64,000 bases of DNA from Cryomorphaceae bacterium (GTDB lineage Bacteria; Bacteroidota; Bacteroidia; Flavobacteriales; Flavobacteriaceae), in contig QOQA01000002.1 of NCBI GenBank assembly GCA_003331875.1, positions 1 to 64,000 on the forward strand. The letters run 5' to 3'. Within the stretch, counting starts at the first letter, position 1; the number at the start of each line of letters is the position of its first letter. Positions 25,653 to 34,049 of this stretch are shown piece by piece. Under the pieces are notes generated by a model that searched no databases, was not told the origin of the DNA, and saw only the letters and a list, made by a program, of their open reading frames with translations. Position numbers and translations under genes: made by a program.

Positions 25653-26380
25653 CTCATTGAAACTTTTTCATTAATTATTGTTAAATAGGGTAAATAATTG
25701 TTAATCCTTTCATATATCATGTCAGTCACTCCATCTCCCGTTATTGTTGATCCCGAAATAGCATCAACCTCATGATCACCCTTGTCATTATTGTTTGGAT
25801 CATTATTCCCTTTCAAAACAGTAATACCAACTAACCTACCTTCATTATTAAATATTTTTTCATCCTTAAAGCTTTCTTTAAACCACTCTTTTGTTATCTC
25901 TGCACCCAATCCTGCAGTCTCGCCCTTATGATCAAAAGACACACCGTTAACAGTATTGAAATCAGACTTCAGTGAGATGTAACCCCAAATTGCATCCCAA
26001 AGTCCAGTTCCGCGTAGTTCAATTATGTAATATTTCTCAGAATCTATTTCTGCAACATATAAAGGAAAGTGTTGATCTTCATAGTCTTTTTTCAATTCCT
26101 TGGCTAAATTTAAATCGGAAAATGGGTTAATCTTTTCATTTACAGATCCATCCATCTTTAATGCAAGTTCCTGAGTTATAAATCTTTTATATGATACCTC
26201 TGCTTCATCTCTTGAGACGTTAATACCAACTGTAGAGAGAATGTTTTGCATTTTTTCATTTTTTACATTTTCGTCCTGCATTGGTTTTAGTGTTTGAGAA
26301 GTAAATGCTAAAATAGACGCAATTCCAACTATCATAATACCAACAAACAAAAAGGTGTAAAAATTTGAGTCTCTATTCAT
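25649..26380 (-). CDS. nqrC: Na+-translocating NADH:quinone reductase subunit C
   Basis: 243 residues: one membrane helix (about 9-27) and a periplasmic FMN-binding domain. The ApbE target motif DAISGSTIT places the flavin-linked Thr at 212. KGETAGLGAEITKEWF is the usual domain core. Its ATG overlaps the nqrB stop by one base. Confidence 0.96.
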   Translation of the reverse strand: MNRDSNFYTFLFVGIMIVGIASILAFTSQTLKPMQDENVKNEKMQNILSTVGINVSRDEAEVSYKRFITQELALKMDGSVNEKINPFSDLNLAKELKKDYEDQHFPLYVAEIDSEKYYIIELRGTGLWDAIWGYISLKSDFNTVNGVSFDHKGETAGLGAEITKEWFKESFKDEKIFNNEGRLVGITVLKGNNDPNNNDKGDHEVDAISGSTITGDGVTDMIYERINNYLPYLTIINEKVSMR

Positions 26381-27534
26381 TAGGCTGTTTTTAATTGTGT
26401 TTTTAATCTATTTTCTCTTCTTTTGACATTGGCTTCAATGACGTAATGGTCAATGGTTGGGGCAAAAACATTCATCAACAGTATTGCTAGCATAACTCCT
26501 TCGGGATATGCTGGGTTGAAGACTCTAATAAGAATACATAAAATACCAACCAATATTCCATATATCCATTTCCCCTTTATAGTTTGTGCAGCTGATACTG
26601 GATCAGTTGCCATAAAAACAATACCAAAAGCAAAGCCACCAACAATTAGGTGGTTTTGCCAATCAAAACTCATTAACTCATTTGCTCCCCAAAGGTTAAA
26701 AAGCAAACCGGTAATAGCAGCACCAATAACACCACCTAACATAATCCTCCAACTACCAATTCCAGTATATATGAGAATGAATGCACCAATTAATACCATC
26801 AAAGTTGATGTTTCAGCAATAGATCCTGGTATTGATCCAACAAACATTTCAAGGACACCGAATTGTTCAGGTGAGTTACCTGCAGCCAGCATTCCAAGAA
26901 TTGTTTCACCCGAAACCCCATCAACATTGGAGGCCTCAGAAACCCATACTTGGTTACCTGACATGTAAGTTGGATATGCAAAAAAGGCAAAAGCCCTTGC
27001 TGTTAATGCAGGATTTAAAATATTCATACCTGTTCCGCCAAATGCTTCCTTACCAATAATCACTGCAAATGCAACAGAAACACCAACCATCCAAAGTGGA
27101 ATATCAACTGGCATGATCATAGGAATTAATAGTCCTGTAACTAAGTAACCCTCGTTAACCTGATGACCTCTTAAAATCGCAAATAAAAACTCAATAGATA
27201 AACCAACAATATATGAAACTGCTATCATGGGCATTATTTTATAAGACCCGTGAATAATAGCATCTAATGTTGTAAAAGAATCATTTGTTTGAACAAGATA
27301 CTGATATCCTGTATTGTAAATTCCATAAAACAAAGCTGGTAACAGTGCAATTATTACTGTTATCATAACTCTTTTTAGATCAATAGCATCTCTGATATGA
27401 GCGCCTTTTTTGGCCGTATGATTTGGTACAAACAAAAATGTTTCAAAAGCATCAAATGCTGGGTAAAATTTTTCTAATTTTTCACCTTTTTCAAAAGGTT
27501 TTTTTAAATTATCAACTATACTTCTAATATTCAT
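26380..27534 (-). CDS. nqrB: Na+-translocating NADH:quinone reductase subunit B
   Basis: 384 residues, about ten membrane helices. It carries covalent FMN; the target motif is DGVSGETIL with Thr211. NqrB also forms the main Na+ path and quinone site, and riboflavin binds near it in studied enzymes. GTGMNILNPALTARAFAFFAYP is strongly conserved. It begins 1 base after nqrA. Confidence 0.97.
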   Translation of the reverse strand: MNIRSIVDNLKKPFEKGEKLEKFYPAFDAFETFLFVPNHTAKKGAHIRDAIDLKRVMITVIIALLPALFYGIYNTGYQYLVQTNDSFTTLDAIIHGSYKIMPMIAVSYIVGLSIEFLFAILRGHQVNEGYLVTGLLIPMIMPVDIPLWMVGVSVAFAVIIGKEAFGGTGMNILNPALTARAFAFFAYPTYMSGNQVWVSEASNVDGVSGETILGMLAAGNSPEQFGVLEMFVGSIPGSIAETSTLMVLIGAFILIYTGIGSWRIMLGGVIGAAITGLLFNLWGANELMSFDWQNHLIVGGFAFGIVFMATDPVSAAQTIKGKWIYGILVGILCILIRVFNPAYPEGVMLAILLMNVFAPTIDHYVIEANVKRRENRLKTQLKTA

Positions 27535-27535
27535 A

Positions 27536-28891
27536 TTATTGTGTTTCTTTAAATAAATAATCCAAACCCTCCCTTATTATTGATTGGGCTTCAATTTTTG
27601 AAGAAGATGAATAATCTATCAATCCAAAATCTTCAGGTGAGACTTCGTAAATACCAAGCTTTTCCATTTTTTCAATATCACCAATTAAACATTCCTTAAT
27701 TAGTTGCATGGGGTAAATATCCATAGGAAAAACATTTTCCATTTCTCCGGTTGCTACAAAAGCTCTCTCCTCTCCGTTCAAGTTTGTATCATAATCTTTT
27801 GGTTTTCCATTGCTAAGCCAAGAGAAAGAAGTTTTGTAAATACTTGGAGCCTTATTATTTATAAATGGTATCCAACCAAAAAGTTTGTAGTTATTTCCTT
27901 CTTTTAGAATGGATAGGTTATTGTTGTAAAAGCCTAAGAATCCATTGGGACTAACAGTTTTACCTGTTAAAACATTACCGTTGATATACCTTAGTTCAGA
28001 ATCTTCAACTAACTCAACATTTGATAATACTGATTTTAGTTGTGCACCAATAATTGTCCTAAAGTATTTCGGACTTTTTACAGGTGGTCCTGAAACTGCA
28101 AGAGTCCTAGTTGGATTAAATTCACCAGTATTAAAAAACTCACCTATTATAGCAACATCTTCGGGATTTAGCACCCATACAACATCGCCCAAATTTATTG
28201 GATCAATGTGATGGATTTGAACACCAACATTTCCACTTGGGTGTGGACCATTAAAAAAATTGACATTAAAATCTACTAGCTCAGCTGCTAAAACTTTCTG
28301 AGAGCTATTTAGACCTAGATATAAATTTCCTGACGCTAACTTTTTTAAAATTGATAGTCCATATTTAAAATGATCTAAACGATCATTTAAAATAAAACTG
28401 TAATCAACAGATAACGGTGCAGAATCAAAACACGAAATAAAGATTGATTTGGGAGTTCTAGCTGGATCAGCGATTATATCAAAAGGTCTTTGTTTTACAA
28501 ATGGCCAACATCCAGAACTTAATAAGGATTTTATAATAATATCTGAATCTAACTTAGATAGTGGAAGAATATTATTTTTTTGTACTGAATCCTTTTTATC
28601 ACGCTCAATAACAATATTTAAGATTTTTCTTCTCTCTCCCCTGACTATGTCTTTAACATATCCAGAAACGTTTGAAACAAACTTTATTGACTCATTTAGT
28701 TTTGAATAAAACAATGGTTGTCCTCTTTTAACATAGTCACCGACCTTGACTTCAAGTTTTGGGATTAGTAAGTGAAAATCATCTAAATTATGCCCGTAAA
28801 GTTTTGTTAAGGGAATTTTTTTTATCTCTTTTTTAGCAACACCTTTTATATTTATGGATAAACCTCTTTTGATTGAAATGTCTTGTGACAT
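27536..28891 (-). CDS. nqrA: Na+-translocating NADH:quinone reductase subunit A
   Basis: 451 residues, soluble, first gene of the pump operon. Lipoyl-like N-terminal domain (KVGDYVKRGQPLFYSK), central WPFVKQRPFDIIADP, NVGVQIHHIDPI and C-terminal PMDIYPMQLIKECLIGDIEKMEKLG all match NqrA, the cytoplasmic quinone-side subunit. A promoter element lies 24 bases upstream. Confidence 0.96.
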   Translation of the reverse strand: MSQDISIKRGLSINIKGVAKKEIKKIPLTKLYGHNLDDFHLLIPKLEVKVGDYVKRGQPLFYSKLNESIKFVSNVSGYVKDIVRGERRKILNIVIERDKKDSVQKNNILPLSKLDSDIIIKSLLSSGCWPFVKQRPFDIIADPARTPKSIFISCFDSAPLSVDYSFILNDRLDHFKYGLSILKKLASGNLYLGLNSSQKVLAAELVDFNVNFFNGPHPSGNVGVQIHHIDPINLGDVVWVLNPEDVAIIGEFFNTGEFNPTRTLAVSGPPVKSPKYFRTIIGAQLKSVLSNVELVEDSELRYINGNVLTGKTVSPNGFLGFYNNNLSILKEGNNYKLFGWIPFINNKAPSIYKTSFSWLSNGKPKDYDTNLNGEERAFVATGEMENVFPMDIYPMQLIKECLIGDIEKMEKLGIYEVSPEDFGLIDYSSSSKIEAQSIIREGLDYLFKETQ

Positions 28892-28914
28892 AAATCCACT
28901 AAATTTTTAGATTA

Positions 28915-28941
28915 CAAAGTTATTAATTTAATGGCATTCAA
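28915..28941 (-). promoter_or_regulatory. Promoter of the nqrA-F/apbE operon
   Basis: Minus-strand TAACTTTG at 28915-28922 fits the Bacteroidota -7 box, with a TTG at 28939-28941 placed 16 bases upstream of it, one short of the usual range. The leader to the nqrA ATG would be short. The remaining bases to 28985 are AT-rich; no box for the divergent plug gene was recognised. Confidence 0.5.
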
Positions 28942-28985
28942 TAAAATAATTATTACTATTATTATATAGTTTTTTTTTAAAATAA

Positions 28986-30179
28986 ATGATTGAAAAAATT
29001 GTATCCATAATTATATTTTTTTTTATTGTTAATCCTGTTTTTACTCAGTTAAATAATGTAAAGAGCATTAAAGTTGAATCTAATGGAAATTTGAATTCCA
29101 ACATCGTATTTTATAAAAATGATATTATTAACATAAGCTTCGATATTTTAGGTGAAAAAAAAAGTGATTATTATTATCAAGTAACGCATTGTGATTACCA
29201 ATGGAATCCATCCAAAATATCAAAACTTGAATATATTGATGGTTTTGATGATATTAGAATTACCAATTATGTTTTTTCAAAAAATACGTTTCAGTCTTTC
29301 ACAAATTTTAGTTTCCAAATACCTAATGAAAATTTGAAAATTAAAATTGATGGAAATTATGTAATAAAAATTTTTGATGAAAATTATAATGAAATTTACG
29401 AGAGAAAAATTATAATATTAAATAATCTTACTAATGGTCTAGTTAATATTACGAGATCTAAGGAAATATTGGATTCATCTTACTCTCAAAATATTCAAGC
29501 TTTATTTTCAAATACAAATAATATTATATTTAATAATAATAGCGATTACAAGCTTGCGGTTATTAAAAATAACAATCTAAATTCCTCTAAATATTTTTCT
29601 TCACCAAGATTACAAACTGGATCCAAGATAATTTATGATAACATAAAATTTAAAGGTGGTTCCGAATATTTGTATTTTGACTCTAAAAATATCCTTTCAA
29701 CATCAAACGAAATTAAACAAGTTAATTTCAAAAATATATATAACACTATTTTATATGATGATTATGAAGAACCTATATATACGCTACAACCTGATATTAA
29801 CGGAACTTATATTATCAATGCTAATTGCAGTGAAAAAAAAACCTGTGCAGACTACACAAACGTAAAATTTAATCTCAGAACAAACAAAAACTATGCGTCT
29901 GATATTTATATAATTGGTGAGTTTAATGGTCATGAAATAAGTGAACAATATAAAATGAAAAAGAATGATGGAAATTATTACTCCGCAAACTTAATTTTGA
30001 AGCAAGGAATTTACAATTATAAATATGTATTTAAAACTAATAATGGTTTTGAAGATTTATCTAATTTTTGGCAAACTGAAAATAATTATAAAGCTATTTT
30101 ATATGAAAAAAAAATTACTGATAGATATTACAAAATAATAGGCTACGGAGAAAAAAATTCAAATAATATTGTAAATTAG
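28986..30179 (+). CDS. Type IX secretion system plug protein (DUF5103)
   Basis: 397 residues with a signal peptide ending near NPVFTQ. DUF5103 signs are YYYQVTHCDYQWNPSKIS, IDGFDDIRITNY, TFQSFTNFSFQIPNEN, GNYVIKIFDE and the C-terminal IYIIGEFNGHE (carbohydrate-module-like) region. In Flavobacterium johnsoniae a protein of this family blocks the SprA translocon on the periplasmic side. The order plug-apaG-pruA is what I expect for Flavobacteriia. Unusually Asn- and Lys-rich here. Confidence 0.82.
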   Translation: MIEKIVSIIIFFFIVNPVFTQLNNVKSIKVESNGNLNSNIVFYKNDIINISFDILGEKKSDYYYQVTHCDYQWNPSKISKLEYIDGFDDIRITNYVFSKNTFQSFTNFSFQIPNENLKIKIDGNYVIKIFDENYNEIYERKIIILNNLTNGLVNITRSKEILDSSYSQNIQALFSNTNNIIFNNNSDYKLAVIKNNNLNSSKYFSSPRLQTGSKIIYDNIKFKGGSEYLYFDSKNILSTSNEIKQVNFKNIYNTILYDDYEEPIYTLQPDINGTYIINANCSEKKTCADYTNVKFNLRTNKNYASDIYIIGEFNGHEISEQYKMKKNDGNYYSANLILKQGIYNYKYVFKTNNGFEDLSNFWQTENNYKAILYEKKITDRYYKIIGYGEKNSNNIVN

Positions 30180-30181
30180 AA

Positions 30182-30583
30182 ATGCATATTTTCATGAAAA
30201 AAGTTTTAGATATAAATAATATAAAAGGAATTAGGATTTCTGTTAAATCTAAATTTAAAGGAAGTTTTCAAAAAAAAAATAAAATTCTTCATTCATTTAG
30301 ATCTTCAATTACGATACATAACTCTGGTAAATCATATATTCAAATATTATCAAATTCTAAAAGCATATTGGAACCATTTCTTAAAGAAAATACTCTTTTA
30401 AAATTTTCAAGTAAACCTTTAATAAAACCTGGAAAAAAAATTAAAATTTATTTAGATCATTTTCTGAAATCTAAAGCAGCAATGGTTAATGGATATTTTT
30501 CGATGATTAGTTTAGATAATTCTAAAAAATTCAAAGCCTACATTCCTTCAATAAGACTAACACACCCAGAAATTTTAAATTAA
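30182..30583 (+). CDS. apaG: ApaG-family protein, divergent
   Basis: 133 residues. The first third (GIRISVKSKFKGSF, HSFRSSITIHNSGKSYIQIL) and last third (MVNGYFSMISLDNSKKFKAYIPSIRL) match ApaG, an Ig-like fold protein tied to Co2+/Mg2+ handling in enterics. The usual central W-x-I and G-x-GVVG-x-x-P region is absent and replaced by ILEPFLKENTLLKFSSKPLIKPG. It lies 2 bases after the plug gene and its stop overlaps the pruA ATG. Start may be ATG 30182 or 30194. Confidence 0.75.
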   Translation: MHIFMKKVLDINNIKGIRISVKSKFKGSFQKKNKILHSFRSSITIHNSGKSYIQILSNSKSILEPFLKENTLLKFSSKPLIKPGKKIKIYLDHFLKSKAAMVNGYFSMISLDNSKKFKAYIPSIRLTHPEILN

Positions 30584-32202
30584 TGGAAGAAATTAAAATA
30601 TACAAAGCACAAAATGAACCCGTACTTTCCTACATGAAAAACTCTAAAGAAAGGGTAAATGTCGAGTCAACATATAATAATATGTTTAACTCAAAAGTTG
30701 ACATTCCACTTTACATTGGAAGTGAAAAAATATTAACCTCTGAAAGAAAGAACATTCTTCCTCCACACGATCATAAAAATATAGTAGGGACATTTAGCTT
30801 AGCAAATAAAAAACATGTTGATGATGCAATTGATAATCTTTTAGATTTTAAAGAATCGTGGTCAACAATGCACTGGAAAAAAAGGTGTGATATTTTTTTG
30901 TTAGCAGCAGACCTAGTTGCTGGTAAATACAGAGCAAAAATAACAGCTGGTACAATGATTGGACAATCCAAAAATATTTTTCAAGCAGAGATTGATGCTG
31001 CCTGTGAATTTGCGGATTTTTTAAGATTTAATGTTTCATATTTAACAGAAATATATAATGAGCAACCTATTGATGGTCCTGGAAAAACAAATATTCTAGA
31101 GTACAGACCTTTAGAAGGTTTTGTTTACTCTGTAACACCTTTTAATTTTACTGCAATAGGAGGGAATTTATGTGCAAGTGCTGCTTTAATGGGTAATGTA
31201 ATTTTATGGAAACCTAGTGATAACCAAATGTACACTGCTAAAATAATAATGGATATTTTTGAAGAAGCTGGTTTACCACCAGGGGTTATAAATTTGGTTT
31301 CAGGAGATCCAATTTTAATTTCTGATATTGCATTGAGTCATCCTGAGTTTTCAGGACTTCATTTTACAGGATCAACAACTGTATTCAAAGAACTTTGGAA
31401 AAAAATTGGTAATAATATTCACAATTATCGTGATTACCCAAGAATTGTTGGTGAAACAGGAGGAAAAGATTTCATATTTTGCCACCCTTCTGCTAAAATT
31501 GATTCAGCTAGAACTGCAATTATTAGAGGTGGTTTTGAGTATCAAGGTCAAAAATGTTCAGCTGCATCAAGAGTATATATTCCTAAATCAATCTCAAAGG
31601 AATTAATTTCAGAGTTAATTGAAAAAACTAAAAAAATTAAAATGGGATCGCCTATTGACTTCAATAATTTCATGAACGCAGTAATTCATAAAAATGCATT
31701 TGATCGTATTTCTAATTACATTAGTTATGCTAGAGAAAGTCAGGATTGTGATATTGTTTGTGGTGGAGAATGTGATGATTCAGTTGGATATTTTGTTGAT
31801 CCTACAATCATAATAACAAGAAATAAACAATTTAAAACTATGCAAGAAGAAATTTTTGGACCAGTCATAACAATATATGTTTATGACGATAATGAATGGA
31901 AAGAAATGTTAAATACAGTAGATTCCACTTCTCATTATGCCCTTACAGGAGCCTTTATTTCTGAAGATGAAGACAGTATTGATTTTGCAACAAAAAAACT
32001 TATTTACAGCGCTGGTAATTTTTATATAAACGATAAGTGCTCAGGTGCAGTTGTTGGCCAACAACCTTTTGGAGGATCAAGAGCATCGGGAACAGATGAT
32101 AAAGCAGGATCAAAGCTAAATTTACTAAGGTGGGTTAGTCCACGACTAATCAGTACAACTCATAATCCACCTACTGAATTTAAGTACGATTATATGGATT
32201 AG
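30583..32202 (+). CDS. pruA: L-glutamate gamma-semialdehyde dehydrogenase
   Basis: 539 residues. Oxidises glutamate semialdehyde (P5C) to glutamate in proline breakdown. Aldehyde dehydrogenase motifs: TPFNFTAIGGN, GNVILWKPS, FTGSTTV, GETGGKD with Glu291, GQKCSAASR with catalytic Cys325, and EEIFGPVITIYVY. No proline dehydrogenase gene is next to it. Its end overlaps rsmG on the other strand by 23 bases. Confidence 0.95.
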   Translation: MEEIKIYKAQNEPVLSYMKNSKERVNVESTYNNMFNSKVDIPLYIGSEKILTSERKNILPPHDHKNIVGTFSLANKKHVDDAIDNLLDFKESWSTMHWKKRCDIFLLAADLVAGKYRAKITAGTMIGQSKNIFQAEIDAACEFADFLRFNVSYLTEIYNEQPIDGPGKTNILEYRPLEGFVYSVTPFNFTAIGGNLCASAALMGNVILWKPSDNQMYTAKIIMDIFEEAGLPPGVINLVSGDPILISDIALSHPEFSGLHFTGSTTVFKELWKKIGNNIHNYRDYPRIVGETGGKDFIFCHPSAKIDSARTAIIRGGFEYQGQKCSAASRVYIPKSISKELISELIEKTKKIKMGSPIDFNNFMNAVIHKNAFDRISNYISYARESQDCDIVCGGECDDSVGYFVDPTIIITRNKQFKTMQEEIFGPVITIYVYDDNEWKEMLNTVDSTSHYALTGAFISEDEDSIDFATKKLIYSAGNFYINDKCSGAVVGQQPFGGSRASGTDDKAGSKLNLLRWVSPRLISTTHNPPTEFKYDYMD

Positions 32203-32812
32203 GTATGTAAACTAATTTTTTTTCGTTAAAAAAATCAAAATTTATTTTTTTAAATATCTCGTAGATTAAGAAGGTATTTGCATCTTTAAATTCATTTCTT
32301 ATGTCACCTCCTTTAAATAAAATAAAACCATTTTCAAATTCGTTTTTATTAACACTTAAAAAAATACTTTCACAATTTTTGAAAATTTTATCATAAGAGG
32401 CTACTGATCTTGAAATAACAAAGTCATAACGATTATTTATTTTTTCAACATTAATCCAGTTGGTTTTAACATTTTTTAATTTAAGAGTCCTAACAATATT
32501 TGCAACAACATTGATTTTTTTTCCAACTTTATCAATCAAATGAAAATTTACATTGGGAAAAATTATAGCAAGTGGTATTCCTGGTAACCCGCCACCTGTT
32601 CCTAAATCTAAAATTTCTGTACCGTTCTTAAACTTAAAATAAAGAGAAATTGATAATGAATGGGCTATGTGATTTATTTTGAAATTATCTATGTCTTTTC
32701 TTGAAACCAAATTTATTTTTTTGTTCCACTCACAAATTAATTCTTCAAATCTTATCAATAAATTATATTGTTTTTTTGATAGACCAAATAATTTCACTAA
32801 ATCGATACTCAT
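32180..32812 (-). CDS. rsmG: 16S rRNA (guanine-527-N7)-methyltransferase
   Basis: 210 residues. SAM motif ILDLGTGGGLPGIPLAI and FVISRSVA are diagnostic for RsmG, which modifies G527 in 16S rRNA. NLVSRKDIDNF and HIAHSL also fit. ATG 32812 is preferred to a TTG at 32827. The 3' ends of rsmG and pruA overlap by 23 bases. Confidence 0.94.
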   Translation of the reverse strand: MSIDLVKLFGLSKKQYNLLIRFEELICEWNKKINLVSRKDIDNFKINHIAHSLSISLYFKFKNGTEILDLGTGGGLPGIPLAIIFPNVNFHLIDKVGKKINVVANIVRTLKLKNVKTNWINVEKINNRYDFVISRSVASYDKIFKNCESIFLSVNKNEFENGFILFKGGDIRNEFKDANTFLIYEIFKKINFDFFNEKKLVYIPNPYNRT

Positions 32813-32850
32813 TTTCTTAACAATCAATATCTAAAATACTCTATTTTAAA

Positions 32851-32858
32851 TATCTTTG
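32851..32858 (+). promoter_or_regulatory. -7 promoter element directly before the aminotransferase
   Basis: TATCTTTG fits TAnnTTTG. Only 6 bases lie between it and the ATG at 32865, so the transcript would be leaderless or nearly so. An out-of-frame ATG at 32861 opens a three-codon frame (ATG AAT GAA TAA) across the true start. Confidence 0.5.
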
Positions 32859-32864
32859 ACATGA

Positions 32865-34049
32865 ATGAATAAGTTTCTCACTCATAAGGTAAATAACCTA
32901 ACCGCATCTGCAACCCTTGCAATGGCTGCAAAGGCTAGAGAAATGAAAAGTAAAGGTATAGACATAATAGGCCTAAGTTTGGGAGAGCCAGATTTCAACG
33001 TTCCTGAATTTATTAAAAAAGCAGCTGTAAAAGCCATTAACGATAATTATAATTCTTATACTCCGGTTGATGGTTATTCAGATTTAAAAAATGCAATTTC
33101 AAGGAAATTCTTACGTGATAATAATTTAAATTATAAATCAAGTCAAATTGTTGTTTCAACAGGTGCAAAACAATCAATTGCTAACGTTATTGAAGCAATG
33201 ATTAATCATGGGGATGAGGTTATTTTATTAGCCCCTTTCTGGGTCAGTTATTCAGCAATGATTGAAATTTGTGGAGGTGTTCCTGTCGTAGTTCAAAGTG
33301 ATATTGATTCAAATTTTAAAGTTCCTGCATCCAAAATAAAAGATAATATTTCACCTAAAACTAAAATGATTATTGTAAACTCCCCAAATAATCCAAGTGG
33401 ATCATTATATAATGAAATGGAATTGAAGGCAATTGCTGAGATGCTTAAAGATCATCCAAGAATTTTTATTTTGTCAGATGAAATTTATGAACATATTAAC
33501 TATGGCATAAAACATTTTAGTTTTGCATCAATTCCAGAGATGTATGAAAGAACAATAACTGTGAATGGTGTTGCCAAGGCATTTGCAATGACTGGTTGGA
33601 GAATTGGATACCTAGGGGCACCTGAATGGCTTGCAAAGGCTTGTACAAAACTTCAAGGTCAATCAACAAGTGGAGCAAACTGTATTGCTCAAAAAGCCAC
33701 TGTAGCTGCTTTAGATGCGAATATTGATCAAATAAAGTATATGATTGATGAATTCAGTGAACGAAAAAAAATTATAATCAATTTACTTTCTGACATTAAA
33801 GGTTTTAAATTAAATGAACCCGACGGTGCATTTTATATTTTTCCAGATATTTCCTATTTTTTTGGTAAAACTATTGATGGATTTGAAATAAAAGACTCAA
33901 CAGATTTTTCTTTATTTCTTCTCGAGAAAGCACATGTCGCAACAGTCACTGGTGAAGCTTTTGGTTCACCTAAAAACATAAGGATAAGTTATGCAGCTTC
34001 GAGAGAGAACATAAAAAAAGCTGTTAATAGAATAAAAAATATTTTCTAA
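32865..34049 (+). CDS. aspC: PLP-dependent aminotransferase, aspartate aminotransferase-like
   Basis: 394 residues, fold type I class I aminotransferase. GLSLGEPDFNVP, YTPVDGYSDLKNAI, NSPNNPSG, ILSDEIYEHI and NGVAKAFAMTGWRIGY with the PLP Lys238 are seen. Most likely makes aspartate from oxaloacetate and glutamate; other amino acids are possible. The stop interlocks with that of trkH (CTAA at 34046-34049). Confidence 0.9.
   Translation: MNKFLTHKVNNLTASATLAMAAKAREMKSKGIDIIGLSLGEPDFNVPEFIKKAAVKAINDNYNSYTPVDGYSDLKNAISRKFLRDNNLNYKSSQIVVSTGAKQSIANVIEAMINHGDEVILLAPFWVSYSAMIEICGGVPVVVQSDIDSNFKVPASKIKDNISPKTKMIIVNSPNNPSGSLYNEMELKAIAEMLKDHPRIFILSDEIYEHINYGIKHFSFASIPEMYERTITVNGVAKAFAMTGWRIGYLGAPEWLAKACTKLQGQSTSGANCIAQKATVAALDANIDQIKYMIDEFSERKKIIINLLSDIKGFKLNEPDGAFYIFPDISYFFGKTIDGFEIKDSTDFSLFLLEKAHVATVTGEAFGSPKNIRISYAASRENIKKAVNRIKNIF

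Noticed and set aside
26453-26968. Long plus-strand frame opposite nqrB
   Set aside because: It is antisense to a strongly conserved pump gene and has a low-complexity composition typical of shadow frames.
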